A DNA stretch of 64,000 nucleotides from Cellulomonas persica (lineage in GTDB: Bacteria; Actinomycetota; Actinomycetes; Actinomycetales; Cellulomonadaceae): NCBI RefSeq assembly GCF_007989825.1, contig NZ_BJUA01000011.1, positions 1 to 64,000 of the forward strand, given 5' to 3'. The position numbers and the translations under genes are program-made. Shown here one piece after another: positions 46,637 to 55,865 of this stretch; the stretch's first letter is position 1, and each line of letters starts with the position of its first letter. Below the pieces are notes generated by a model. It was given only the letters and a program-made list of their open reading frames with translations. It was not told where the DNA came from and did no database searches.

Positions 46637-48675
46637 GCACGCCCCGAGGTCAGCAGCCGCCCGCGGCGCAAGCCGGTCGTCCCGCGGACGCCGGCGCGCC
46701 GGCGGGGGCCGGTCAGCCCACGGCGGCCGCGCCCGCGCGCATGCGCCGCGGTCCCGCCGGGCACGGGCCGATGGCGATGGGCGTGCCGGGCGAGAAGTCC
46801 ATGAACTTCCGCGCGTCCGGAGCTCGGTTCCTGCGCGAGCTGCGCCCCGAGCGGGTGCGCATCGGCGCGATCGTGCTGCTCGGTGCCGCGAGCGTCGTGC
46901 TCGCGGTGATCGGGCCGAAGCTCCTGGGCGCCGCGACCGACGTCCTGTTCACGGGTGTCGTGGGCTCGATGCTGCCCGCGGGGGTGAGCAAGGCCGAGGC
47001 GATCGAGGGCCTGCGCGCGCAAGGTCAGGACCGCATCGCCGACATGCTCTCGGCGATGGACGTGGTGCCCGGGCAGGGCGTCGACTTCGACCGGCTCGGC
47101 CGGATCCTGCTCGTCGTCGCGCTCGTGTACGTCGGGTCCTTCCTGTTCGGCTGGGTGCAGGGACGCATGACGGCGGGGGTCGTGCAGCGCTCGGTGCTGC
47201 GGCTGCGCGCGGACGTCGAGGCCAAGCTGTCGCGCGTCCCGCTGCGCTACGTCGACTCCCAGCCGCGCGGCGAGCTGCTGTCGCGCGTGACCAACGACAT
47301 CGACAACGTCGCGCAGACGATGCAGCAGACGCTCAGCCAGGTCATCACGTCGGTGCTCACGGTCGTCGGCGTGCTCGCGATGATGTTCTGGATCTCGCCC
47401 CTGCTGGCCGTCGTCGCGCTCGTGACCGTCCCGCTGTCGATGGTCGTCGCAGCCATGATCGCCAAGCGCTCCCGGCCACGGTTCATCGAGCAGTGGACGT
47501 ACACCGGGCAGGTCAACGCGCACATCGAGGAGATGTTCACCGGCCACACGCTCGTGCAGGTCTTCAACCACTCCGACGAGGCCGTCGAGACCTTCACGCA
47601 GCGCAACGAGGCGCTCTACGACTCGAGCCGCCGCGCGCAGTTCATCTCGGGCATCATCCAGCCCGCGCTCGGGTTCATCGCGAACCTCACGTACGTGATC
47701 ATCGCGGTCGTCGGCGGGCTGCGGGTCGCGGCCGGTGCGATGACGCTGGGCGACGTCCAGGCGTTCATCCAGTACAGCCGCCAGTTCTCCCAGCCGATCA
47801 CGCAGCTCGCGAGCATGGCGAACCTGCTGCAGTCGGGCGTGGCGTCGATCGAGCGGGTCTTCGACCTGCTCGACGCCCCCGAGCAGGACCCCGACCCCGA
47901 GCCGGCGGCCACGCTGGACCGCCCGGTGCGCGGACGGGTCGAGTTCGAGCACGTCGCGTTCTCCTACCGCGACGACGAGCCGCTCATCGAGGACCTGTCG
48001 CTCGTCGCCGAGCCCGGGCAGACCATCGCGATCGTCGGCCCGACGGGCGCCGGCAAGACGACGCTCGTGAACCTCGTCATGCGGTTCTACGAGGTCGACG
48101 CCGGCCGGATCACGCTCGACGGCGTCGACACGCGTGCGCTCACGCGCGACGAGCTGCGCCGGGCGACGGGCATGGTGCTGCAGGACACGTGGCTGTTCGG
48201 CGGGACCATCGAGGAGAACATCGCCTACGGCGTGGACGGTGCGACGCACGAGCAGGTCGTCGCGGCGGCCGAGGCGACGTTCGTCGACCGGTTCGTGCGG
48301 ACGCTGCCCGACGGCTACGACACGGTGATCGACGACGAGGGCACGGGTGTCTCCGCGGGGGAGAAGCAGCTCCTGACGATCGCGCGGGCGTTCTTGTCCG
48401 ACCCGGCGATCCTCATCCTGGACGAGGCGACCTCGTCGGTCGACACGCGCACCGAGGTGCTCGTGCAGCACGCGATGAACGCGTTGCGGGCGGGGCGGAC
48501 GTCGTTCGTGATCGCGCACCGCCTGTCGACCATCCGCGACGCGGACACCATCCTCGTGATGGAGCACGGCTCGATCGTCGAGCAGGGCACGCACGACGAC
48601 CTCCTCGCAGCAGGCGGCGCGTACGCGCGGCTCTACCAGAGCCAGTTCGCGGCGGCCGTCACCGACGACGTGTGA
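46633..48675 (+). CDS. ABC exporter half-transporter, subunit 2
   Basis: A 680-residue half-transporter. An Ala/Pro/Gln-rich N-terminus of about 60 residues precedes the six-helix domain, which carries a longer first outer loop; the nucleotide-binding domain has Walker A GPTGAGKTT, canonical Walker B LILDEATSSVD and H-loop VIAHRLST. Its signature is SAGEKQ (residues about 574-579) instead of SGGQ, which is the matching degenerate half for subunit 1. Together they form an asymmetric exporter resembling mycobacterial Rv1272c/Rv1273c-type pairs. Confidence 0.94.
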   Translation: MSTPRGQQPPAAQAGRPADAGAPAGAGQPTAAAPARMRRGPAGHGPMAMGVPGEKSMNFRASGARFLRELRPERVRIGAIVLLGAASVVLAVIGPKLLGAATDVLFTGVVGSMLPAGVSKAEAIEGLRAQGQDRIADMLSAMDVVPGQGVDFDRLGRILLVVALVYVGSFLFGWVQGRMTAGVVQRSVLRLRADVEAKLSRVPLRYVDSQPRGELLSRVTNDIDNVAQTMQQTLSQVITSVLTVVGVLAMMFWISPLLAVVALVTVPLSMVVAAMIAKRSRPRFIEQWTYTGQVNAHIEEMFTGHTLVQVFNHSDEAVETFTQRNEALYDSSRRAQFISGIIQPALGFIANLTYVIIAVVGGLRVAAGAMTLGDVQAFIQYSRQFSQPITQLASMANLLQSGVASIERVFDLLDAPEQDPDPEPAATLDRPVRGRVEFEHVAFSYRDDEPLIEDLSLVAEPGQTIAIVGPTGAGKTTLVNLVMRFYEVDAGRITLDGVDTRALTRDELRRATGMVLQDTWLFGGTIEENIAYGVDGATHEQVVAAAEATFVDRFVRTLPDGYDTVIDDEGTGVSAGEKQLLTIARAFLSDPAILILDEATSSVDTRTEVLVQHAMNALRAGRTSFVIAHRLSTIRDADTILVMEHGSIVEQGTHDDLLAAGGAYARLYQSQFAAAVTDDV

Positions 48676-48690
48676 CGCCGGCAGAGGCCT

Positions 48691-48719
48691 GACCTGGCCA
48701 CACGCAAGGTGTGGAGGTC
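48691..48719. promoter_or_regulatory. Imperfect inverted repeat upstream of the LPMO gene
   Basis: GACCT-GG-CCACAC, loop GCAAG, GTGTGG-AGGTC: 11 paired bases with a 2-base bulge, 16 bases after the exporter stop. It may be the exporter terminator or an operator for the LPMO gene; both fit. Confidence 0.5.
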
Positions 48720-48858
48720 CCGCGATTGCCAGGGTGAACCGTTTCGGCCGTTGCCGGTCGATCGTCGGCTGGGGACGGTGGAGGCCCTCGCCTGTGCGGG
48801 TCGTGCCCGCAGCGAGGCGGACCCCCGCGCGCAGGCACCTGACCCCCAGGAGGAACCC

Positions 48859-49944
48859 ATGCGAACGTCCGCACGACCTGTCCGGTCGGGCCCGCTGCGC
48901 CGGCTGCGCCGCGCCCTGATCGCGGTCCCGCTGAGCCTCGCGCTGGGACTCGGCGCGATGGCGGTGCTCGCGCCCTCGGCGAGCGCGCACGGTTCGGTCA
49001 CCGACCCCCCGACCCGCAACTACGGCTGCTACGAGCGCTGGGGCGCCGACCATCTCAACCCGGAGATGGCGACGCTCGACCCGATGTGCTGGCAGGCGTT
49101 CCAGGCGAACCCGAACACGATGTGGAACTGGAACGGCCTGTACCGCGAGAACGTGGGCGGCCGGCACGAGGCGGTGATCCCCGACGGCCAGCTCTGCAGC
49201 GGCGGCGAGACCCAGAACGGCCTGTACAAGTCGCTCGACAAGGTCGGCAACTGGACCGCCAAGCGCGTCCCGAGCACGTTCACCCTGACGCTGACCGACG
49301 GTGCGAAGCACGGCGCGGACTACCTGAAGATCTACGTCACGAAGCCGGGCTTCGACCCGACGAAGCAGGCGCTCACGTGGGGCTCGCTCGACCTGATCAA
49401 GACCACGGGCTCCTACCCGACGACCGGCCTGTACCAGACGGACGTCAACCTCTCGGGCCGCAGCGGCCGGGCCGTGCTGTACACGATCTGGCAGGCGAGC
49501 CACCTCGACCAGCCGTACTACCTGTGCAGCGACATCATCATCGGCTCGGGCTCCGACCCGACCGAGGAGCCCACCGAGGAGCCGACGGAGGAGCCCACCG
49601 AGGAGCCGACCGAGGAGCCCACGCAGGAGCCCACGCAGACGCCGACCGACGAGCCCACGCAGACGCCGACCGGCGCCTGCACCGCGACGGTCAAGGTCAA
49701 CTCCAGCTGGCCCGGCGGGTACGTGGCCGACGTCGTCGTGACCGCAGGGTCGCGAGGCGTGAGCGGGTGGAAGGTGACCGTGGGCGGAGCCACGATCACC
49801 CAGGCCTGGGGGAGCAGCCACAGCGGCAACGTCCTGACGAACGCGGCCTGGAACGGCACGCTCTCGTCCGGGGCGTCCACGACGGCCGGCTTCATCGGCT
49901 CGGGCGCGGCCGACGGCCTGACGGCGAGCTGCGCGGCAGCCTGA
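48859..49944 (+). CDS. Secreted AA10 lytic polysaccharide monooxygenase with C-terminal CBM2
   Basis: A 361-residue secreted copper enzyme that cleaves cellulose or chitin oxidatively. A signal peptide (twin-Arg-like RRLRRA, then a hydrophobic core) ends with ASA before His44, which becomes the N-terminal copper ligand; the second ligand is His215 in QASHLDQPYY. The AA10 domain covers about residues 44-232. A Thr/Glu/Pro linker of repeated PTEE units leads to a CBM2 module (about 274-361, bounded by Cys) with Trp residues for cellulose binding. AGGAGG lies at 48848-48853. The cellulose-binding CBM2 suggests cellulose rather than chitin. Confidence 0.95.
   Translation: MRTSARPVRSGPLRRLRRALIAVPLSLALGLGAMAVLAPSASAHGSVTDPPTRNYGCYERWGADHLNPEMATLDPMCWQAFQANPNTMWNWNGLYRENVGGRHEAVIPDGQLCSGGETQNGLYKSLDKVGNWTAKRVPSTFTLTLTDGAKHGADYLKIYVTKPGFDPTKQALTWGSLDLIKTTGSYPTTGLYQTDVNLSGRSGRAVLYTIWQASHLDQPYYLCSDIIIGSGSDPTEEPTEEPTEEPTEEPTEEPTQEPTQTPTDEPTQTPTGACTATVKVNSSWPGGYVADVVVTAGSRGVSGWKVTVGGATITQAWGSSHSGNVLTNAAWNGTLSSGASTTAGFIGSGAADGLTASCAAA
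49558..49674 (+). repeat. Repeats encoding the PTEEP-type linker
   Basis: A 12-bp unit encoding Thr-Glu-Glu-Pro occurs five times, then degenerates into PTQEPTQTPTDEP. Such linkers keep catalytic and binding modules apart in secreted glycan-active enzymes. Confidence 0.85.
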
Positions 49945-49958
49945 TCCAGCAGCGCGGG

Positions 49959-49998
49959 CGACGCCCGGGGAGCGCCGACCGGCGTACCCCGGGCGTCG
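49959..49998 (+). terminator. Hairpin after the LPMO gene
   Basis: A perfect 12-bp stem (49959-49970 with 49987-49998) and a 16-base loop that itself contains CGCC/GGCG pairing. It follows the LPMO stop by 15 bases. Confidence 0.75.
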
Positions 49999-50151
49999 TC
50001 GTGCGCGAGCTCCGCACACGCTCACGTGCTCGACACGCGAGCCGGTGACGGCACGAAACGGGACGAGTCGGGCTGGCGGCGGCCGTACCCGCGTGACTAG
50101 GTTCGTCGGCAGGACCGGCTCATGGAGCCGGGCGGCCTGGGGGGAGAGGCC

Positions 50152-53112
50152 ATGCGGTGGTGGGGACGCGGTGGGCCGGACGAGGCGGCACCGCCGCAGG
50201 ACGACGTCCTCGAGCTGCGCGTGCACGGCGTCGCGAACACGCCGCCCGCCGCGATGCTCGACGTCCGGCCCGACCAGGTCGAGCAGGTCGACGGCGACGA
50301 CCTCGGGAGCTTCTGGACGCCGACGAGCGCGGTCGGCTCGGCGCCGCGCAAGGCCGGCGACGCGCGTGTCGTCCCGCCGGGCGTGCGGCGTGAGGCGTAC
50401 TCCTGGGGTGCGATGGCCCGCTTCTCGACCGTGCCCGGCCTGGGTCGCGCGAGCGGCATCGTCGCGGGCGTCGTGCGGGTCGCCTGGGTCGTCATCGTGC
50501 CGTTCGGGCTGGCGAACGTCGCCTACTGGGCACGGGACGCCGACGAGCCGCACGGACCGCGGTCGTCGGCGGGCGGCGGTCTCGTGCGCCTGTTCGGGCT
50601 CGCGCTCACGCTGCTGTGGGTGACCACCGCGGCGACGGTCTCGCTCGGGATCGTGGCAGCGCAGTGCTACGGCCCGCGCACGGACCTGGCGCCCGACGGG
50701 CCTGACGCCGACGTGCAGTTCGTGCAGGTGTGCACGGCGCTGCCCGAGGCCGCGGACGTCGCGGCGCGGTGGTCGACCGGGGTCCGCAGCGCGGTGATCC
50801 TCGGCCTGACCGCGCTCGTCGTCGTCGCGCTCGGGGCGATCGGGTCCACGGGACGGCTGCGGTACGAGCGGCGGATGTCGACGACGAAGGCGCGCCAGCT
50901 CGTCGGACAGGCCACGAGCCGTGCGGGCCGGCAGCGGGTCGCGATACGCGCGGCCGGGGCGAACGGCGGCAGGGAGCAGGTCGTCGCGCCTGGCGACGAC
51001 GTCGCCGGACGGTCCGAGGTGTGGCCCATGCTCGCGCGGCGCGGCTTCTGGACGCACGCCGACCGCTCGTCGGTCCAGTGGTTCCAGCACCTGGCCGCGG
51101 CCTTCGCGACGCTCGCGGGCCTCGTCGCGTGGCACTACCTCTACCGGGACGCCCCGGGCTGTGCGAGGTCAGAGGGGTTCGGCGCGCGCGGCTGCCTGTC
51201 GCCGGGCGTCTGGGCCGCCGACGGGCGCCTCCCGTGGGCCGCGCTGCTCGTGGCGTCGGTCGCGGTCGTCGTCGTCGCCGCGTTCCGTACCGGCAGGTTC
51301 CGGCTCGAGCCGCCGCCGCGCGCCCGCGGCGACCAGCCGCGCGCACCCCGCGTCTCGCGCGCGAGCGACGCCGCCCTGCTGTGCGCGGCCCTCGCCGTCC
51401 TGCTCGCGGTCGTGATCGCCGTCGCGCGCTCGGGCGACGACCCGCTGCGACCCGTCGACCCGGCCGTGGCTCCGCTCCTGGGCCTGCACGCGCTGCCGCG
51501 GCTCCTCGTCGCCGTCATGGTCCTGCTCGTCATCGCGGCCGTCGGGATCCGTGCGCGGCTGCGCGCCAGGATCTGGGTGCCGCTGACGCTCGTCGTGCTC
51601 GTGGGTGCGACGACGAGCGTGCTGTGGCCCGACGGGACGTGGAGCGTGGTGTCGCGCTCGGTCGGTGGTCTCGCTCTCGTCGCGCTCGTCGTCGTGGCGT
51701 GGACCGTGAACCGCCGGCATGCGGGACGTGAGCGCGAAGGATGGTCGGGCCGAGGGCCCGCGGTCCTCCTGAGCACCGCGGCCGGGGTGGCGATGGTGCT
51801 GAGCGCGGCGACGGTGCTCGGTGTCGCGGCCTGGCTCGACGCGCCCGCCGCGGCGGAGAACCAGCGGCTCAGCACCGGGTCGACCGCGGCGCTCGAGAAG
51901 GCTGCGGCGGCCGAGCCGTTGCGCGACCCGGTCGTGGTGCACGTCCCCGCGCCCGAACGGCTCCACGTGCCGCCGGGCTACGAGCAGTTCGCCGTCGCGA
52001 GCGTCGCGGTCCTCGCGCTGCTCGCCGCATTCGTCGTCGTGCTCGCCGTCCGCATGGGCACGCTGCGTAGGAAGGCGCTGCCGGTGGTCCCGGGCGACGT
52101 CGAGCCGGACCCCGAGCGGCTCGAGGACGTCGCGGTGCAGACCGGACGGCGGCACGCGGCGCTCGCGCAGCGCGCCGAGCGGCTGATGGGCGCGCTCGGG
52201 CTGCTGTTCTTCCTCGCGCTCGTGGCGACCCTGGTGCTGCCCGACCCGCACGCCGCGTACGACGGCCCGTTCGGCGGGCTGTGGACGCTCGGCGTGGACC
52301 TGTCGCGCAGCGCGGTCGTGGCCGGCTGCGGGCTCATCGTCGCGAGCGTCGTGCTCGCCGGGTCCAAGCAGCCCCTCGCGCGGCCCTGGGGCCTGCTGTG
52401 GGACCTCATGTGCTTCCTGCCGCGCGCGGCGCACCCGTTCGCGCCGCCGTGCTACGCCGAGCGCGTCGTGCCCGAGCTGCGCTCCCGCATCGACGCGTGG
52501 CTCGGCGACGACGGCACGCCGATCCCGGCGTCGCAGCGCGACGCGCGGCGCGTGCTGCTCTCGGCGCACAGCCTCGGCGGAGTGGTGTGCGTCGCGACGC
52601 TCATGGCGCGCTGGGACGGCCCGGCCGGCCCCTACGACCACCGCGTCGGCCTGCTCACGTACGGCACGCAGCTGCGCGCCTACTTCGGCAGGTTCTTCCC
52701 CGAGCTGTTCGGACCGGCGGTGCTCGGCACGCGTCCCAGCACGGGAGCGCGCCTGTGGGCACCGGACCCGTGGGCCCAGACCGAGCCGGGGCTCGTGCCG
52801 AGCGAGGGCCCGACGCTGCGCGCCTCGCTCTCGCCGCCCGACACCGCGACGGCCGACGAGCCCACCCACGGGTCTGCCCTGCGGTGGCGCAGCCTGTGGC
52901 GGCGTACGGACTTCATCGGGTTCCCGGTCGACGCGTACGCCGGCAGCGCGGTCGACGCGCCCGCGAGCGAGATCGACGCCGACGCGTACCTGCTCGCAGT
53001 CGCGGCGCACAGCGGCTACCCGCGCGCACCCGAGTACCGACGTGAGCTCGACCTGCTCGTCGCGCGGCTGCGGGCGAGCACTCCCGGGCGGCCGGTGACG
53101 ACCGGCCGATGA
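50152..53112 (+). CDS. Large multi-pass membrane protein with serine-hydrolase-like motif
   Basis: A 986-residue protein of no recognised family. It has an N-terminal soluble part with LRVHGVANTPPAAMLDVRPDQ (about 24 onward), which looks like the HG oxyanion-strand of alpha/beta hydrolases, then about 13 hydrophobic segments (residues 110-735), and a C-terminal soluble part with LLSAHSLGGVVCVATL (Ser about 807), an alpha/beta hydrolase nucleophile elbow (xHSLGG), and late His residues (AAHSGYP). The pieces suggest a lipase/esterase fold interrupted by a membrane domain. The ATG at 50152 has GGGGAGAGG directly upstream; one 30 bases earlier is less likely. A TAGGTT box is at 50098-50103. No neighbour clarifies its role. 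Confidence 0.75.
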   Translation: MRWWGRGGPDEAAPPQDDVLELRVHGVANTPPAAMLDVRPDQVEQVDGDDLGSFWTPTSAVGSAPRKAGDARVVPPGVRREAYSWGAMARFSTVPGLGRASGIVAGVVRVAWVVIVPFGLANVAYWARDADEPHGPRSSAGGGLVRLFGLALTLLWVTTAATVSLGIVAAQCYGPRTDLAPDGPDADVQFVQVCTALPEAADVAARWSTGVRSAVILGLTALVVVALGAIGSTGRLRYERRMSTTKARQLVGQATSRAGRQRVAIRAAGANGGREQVVAPGDDVAGRSEVWPMLARRGFWTHADRSSVQWFQHLAAAFATLAGLVAWHYLYRDAPGCARSEGFGARGCLSPGVWAADGRLPWAALLVASVAVVVVAAFRTGRFRLEPPPRARGDQPRAPRVSRASDAALLCAALAVLLAVVIAVARSGDDPLRPVDPAVAPLLGLHALPRLLVAVMVLLVIAAVGIRARLRARIWVPLTLVVLVGATTSVLWPDGTWSVVSRSVGGLALVALVVVAWTVNRRHAGREREGWSGRGPAVLLSTAAGVAMVLSAATVLGVAAWLDAPAAAENQRLSTGSTAALEKAAAAEPLRDPVVVHVPAPERLHVPPGYEQFAVASVAVLALLAAFVVVLAVRMGTLRRKALPVVPGDVEPDPERLEDVAVQTGRRHAALAQRAERLMGALGLLFFLALVATLVLPDPHAAYDGPFGGLWTLGVDLSRSAVVAGCGLIVASVVLAGSKQPLARPWGLLWDLMCFLPRAAHPFAPPCYAERVVPELRSRIDAWLGDDGTPIPASQRDARRVLLSAHSLGGVVCVATLMARWDGPAGPYDHRVGLLTYGTQLRAYFGRFFPELFGPAVLGTRPSTGARLWAPDPWAQTEPGLVPSEGPTLRASLSPPDTATADEPTHGSALRWRSLWRRTDFIGFPVDAYAGSAVDAPASEIDADAYLLAVAAHSGYPRAPEYRRELDLLVARLRASTPGRPVTTGR

Positions 53113-53127
53113 CGACACGGGCACCGA

Positions 53128-53147
53128 GGACCGCGCCGGAGCGGTCC
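53128..53147 (+). terminator. Short hairpin after the membrane protein gene
   Basis: GGACCGC-GCCGGA-GCGGTCC, 7-bp stem with 6-base loop, 16 bases after the stop. Weak without a T-tract. Confidence 0.4.
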
Positions 53148-53230
53148 GTCCCGGGCCGCATGCCGGGCCGAACCGTGACGATGCGGACGGCGACGGCCAG
53201 GGGTCCCGCGAGGGTTGCGCTGCGAGGACG

Positions 53231-53236
53231 TATCCT
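53231..53236 (+). promoter_or_regulatory. -10 box TATCCT, leaderless MFS gene
   Basis: TATCCT, six bases before the ATG at 53243. Confidence 0.55.
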
Positions 53237-53242
53237 CACCGG

Positions 53243-54625
53243 ATGCGCCGTGACCGTCTGACATGGACGCTCTACGGCGCCTTCGTCGCGTGGGGCTGGT
53301 TCCTCTACAGCTTCAACCCGAGCGTCCCCTTGCTGGCGGACGAGTTCGGCATCTCCGCAGCTCAGGCAGGCCTGCACGGCACCGCGATGGCGGTCGGTGC
53401 GGTGCTCGCGAGCTGGGTCGCGCCGACCGTGGTGCGCGGACGCGGTCGCCGCACCGCGATCGCGTCCGCGCTGGGTCTGGTCGCCCTCGGCGTGGTCGGT
53501 CTCCTGCTCGCCCCCTCGTTGTGGGTCAGCCTGCCGTCGATGGCCGTGCTGGCCGTGGGCGGCAACGTCGCGATCGCGTCGTCGCAAGCCGGCCTCGCGC
53601 GCCACCACGGCCCCGCCGCGTCCGCCGCCGTGACGGAGGCGAACGGTGTCGGGTCCACCGTCGGGCTCGTCGGACCGCTCGCCGCGGGTGCGTGCGTGGC
53701 GATCGGCTGGGGCTGGCGGCCCGCGGTCGCCGTCACGGTCGCGCTCGCAGGGCTCGTCGCGTGGTTCGTGCTGCGGATCCCGGTCGGTGGGGCGATGACG
53801 CCTCCCGCCGGCAGCCGCCCGTCACCGTCGGGCGAGCAGGGGACCGACGAGGTGAGCACGTCCGACGAGGCCGTGCCGCCCGGCGAGCGTGCGGTCGTGG
53901 ACCGCCTGGCGGGCGACGAGCACGTCCCCGGGCGTCGGCTCGCGGCGTGGTGCTTCCTCGGCTCGCTCGTGGCCGCGATCGCGCTCGAGAACGTCACGAC
54001 CTACTGGTCGACCGACCTCGTGCGCGAGCAGACCGCGGCCGGCGCGGGGATCGCCACCGCCACGACCGCGGGGTTCGTCGCGGGCCTGTCCGCGGTGCGC
54101 TTCGTCGTCGGGCCGATGTCGCTGCGCGTGCGGCCCGCGATGCTGCTCGCGGTGTCGTTCGCCGTGACCGTCCTCGGGTGGGCCGTGCTGTGGACCGCGT
54201 CGTCGCCGTCCGTCGCCGTCGCCGGGCTCGTCGTCGCGGGTCTGGGGTGCGGCGCGCAGTACCCGCTGTCGGTCGCGCTGCTGCTGTCGACCGCGCCGGG
54301 TGCGCAGGACCGCGCACAGGCGCACGCGACCCTTGCGGGCGGGCTCGCGATCGGCATCGCGCCGTTCGTGCTCGGCGCGCTCGCGGACGCCGTCGGTGTG
54401 CACACCGCGTTCCTCGTCGTCCCCGTGATCGCGGCCGCGGGCGGCGTCGCAGCCGTGCTCGGTGGACGTGCTCTGCTCGCGGCTCGCCTGGCGCGGGTCG
54501 CGCACGCGGCAGCAGCACCGACGCCCGCTCCGCAGGCTCCCGATCCGCACTCACCGGCACCGCATGCGCCGGGCGCGCCCGCGCCCGCCGCGCCGCCACC
54601 AGCACCCGTCCACCCGTCTCACTGA
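53243..54625 (+). CDS. MFS transporter adjacent to GH10 gene
   Basis: A 460-residue permease with about 12 membrane segments and a central polar loop (about 178-222) containing Asp/Glu and Pro. It begins WTLYGAFVAWGWFLYSFNPSVPLLADEFG, and the second half starts near ALENVTTYWSTDLVREQ. A Pro/His-rich tail (about 40 residues) ends it. The subfamily is unclear. The GH10 gene begins eight bases downstream, so the permease may import xylo-oligosaccharides or a related sugar (inference). Confidence 0.9.
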   Translation: MRRDRLTWTLYGAFVAWGWFLYSFNPSVPLLADEFGISAAQAGLHGTAMAVGAVLASWVAPTVVRGRGRRTAIASALGLVALGVVGLLLAPSLWVSLPSMAVLAVGGNVAIASSQAGLARHHGPAASAAVTEANGVGSTVGLVGPLAAGACVAIGWGWRPAVAVTVALAGLVAWFVLRIPVGGAMTPPAGSRPSPSGEQGTDEVSTSDEAVPPGERAVVDRLAGDEHVPGRRLAAWCFLGSLVAAIALENVTTYWSTDLVREQTAAGAGIATATTAGFVAGLSAVRFVVGPMSLRVRPAMLLAVSFAVTVLGWAVLWTASSPSVAVAGLVVAGLGCGAQYPLSVALLLSTAPGAQDRAQAHATLAGGLAIGIAPFVLGALADAVGVHTAFLVVPVIAAAGGVAAVLGGRALLAARLARVAHAAAAPTPAPQAPDPHSPAPHAPGAPAPAAPPPAPVHPSH

Positions 54626-54633
54626 GGAGAACT

Positions 54634-55851
54634 GTGTCCCGCCTCGTTCACCGCACCTCGCGGACCGTCGTGACCGTCCTGGACCCCCACGGCGCACCGC
54701 TGGCCGACACCGACGTCACGGTCGCGCAGACGCGGCACGCGTTCGGCTTCGGCTGCACCGGGTTCGAGTTCATCCGCCGCACCCCGGGCGAGAGCGCGCC
54801 GCTCGAGGACCTGTGGCTCGGCCTGTTCGACACGGCGACGCTGCCGTTCTACTGGCGCCACTTCGAGCCCGAGCCCGGCCGGATCCGCACCGAGCCGCTG
54901 CGCGACGCGGCGCGGCGCCTCACCGAGCTGGGCGTGCGCGTCAAGGGGCACCCGCTCATGTGGCACACGCTCGCCCCGCGGTGGCTCCTGGAGCACTCGA
55001 ACGACGAGGTCGAGCGCCTGCAGCGTGACCGGATCACGCGCGAGGTGAGCGACTTCGCCGGGCTCGTCGACACGTGGGACGCGATCAACGAGGTCGTGAT
55101 CATGCCGGTGTTCCGTGCCGAGGAGAACGCGATCACGCGCCTCGCGTGGGAGAAGGGGCGGATCGCGACGATCAAGCTCGCGTTCGACACCGCGCGCGCC
55201 GCGAACCCGCACGCGACGCTCCTGCTCAACGACTTCGACATGTCGACCGCGTACGAGTGCCTCATCGAGGGCGTGCTCGAGGCGGGCGTCCGGATCGACG
55301 CGCTCGGGCTGCAGAGCCACATGCACCAGGGCTGGTGGGGCGAGGAGAAGACCGCGCGCGTGCTCGAGCGGTTCAGCCGGTTCGGCCTTCCGCTGCACTT
55401 CACCGAGACGACGCTCGTCTCCGGCCACCTCATGCCGCCGGAGATCGACGACCTCAACGACTACCAGGTGGACTCGTGGCCCTCGACGCCCGAGGGGGAG
55501 GCGCGCCAGGCCGACGAGCTCGTGCGGCACTACCAGCTGCTCGTCGAGCACCCCGCGGTCCAGACGATCACCTACTGGGGTCTGGGCGACGCGGGCGCCT
55601 GGCTGGGTGCGCCCGCGGGCCTGGTCCGCGCCGACGGCACGCCGAAGCCCTCCTACACGGCGCTGCGCGACCTGGTGCGCGGCCAGTGGTGGCACGCGCC
55701 GCAGGTGCTGCGCACGGACGCCTCGGGCCGGGTCGCGGTCGAGGGCTGGCGCGGCGACTACGAGGTGCGGCTCGGGGAGGCGACGTCGGCGTTCGTCGTG
55801 GGCGACGAGGCGACGTCGGTCCGGCTGCCTGCCGCGGTCCCGGCCGCCTGA
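54634..55851 (+). CDS. Cytoplasmic GH10 family endo-1,4-beta-xylanase-like enzyme
   Basis: A 405-residue glycoside hydrolase. GH10 signatures are WRHFEPEPGRI, VRVKGHPLMWH, the acid/base Glu153 in DTWDAINEV and the nucleophile Glu258 in LHFTETTLVSG. The usual WDVVNE and TELD forms are altered, so substrate range may differ. There is no signal peptide: the N-terminus is SRLVHRTSRTVVTV, so the enzyme is predicted to stay inside the cell. A C-terminal beta-rich extension of about 60 residues is present. GTG at 54634 follows GAGGAGA. The MFS gene just upstream suggests uptake and intracellular hydrolysis of xylan fragments. Confidence 0.88.
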   Translation: MSRLVHRTSRTVVTVLDPHGAPLADTDVTVAQTRHAFGFGCTGFEFIRRTPGESAPLEDLWLGLFDTATLPFYWRHFEPEPGRIRTEPLRDAARRLTELGVRVKGHPLMWHTLAPRWLLEHSNDEVERLQRDRITREVSDFAGLVDTWDAINEVVIMPVFRAEENAITRLAWEKGRIATIKLAFDTARAANPHATLLLNDFDMSTAYECLIEGVLEAGVRIDALGLQSHMHQGWWGEEKTARVLERFSRFGLPLHFTETTLVSGHLMPPEIDDLNDYQVDSWPSTPEGEARQADELVRHYQLLVEHPAVQTITYWGLGDAGAWLGAPAGLVRADGTPKPSYTALRDLVRGQWWHAPQVLRTDASGRVAVEGWRGDYEVRLGEATSAFVVGDEATSVRLPAAVPAA

Positions 55852-55865
55852 TCGGGCGACGGGCC

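Noticed and set aside
46588..51135. A 1,515-codon open frame on the minus strand across the exporter and LPMO genes
   Set aside because: It is antisense to the ABC exporter, the LPMO and the start of the membrane protein, all with clear motifs. Its sequence has no recognisable domain.
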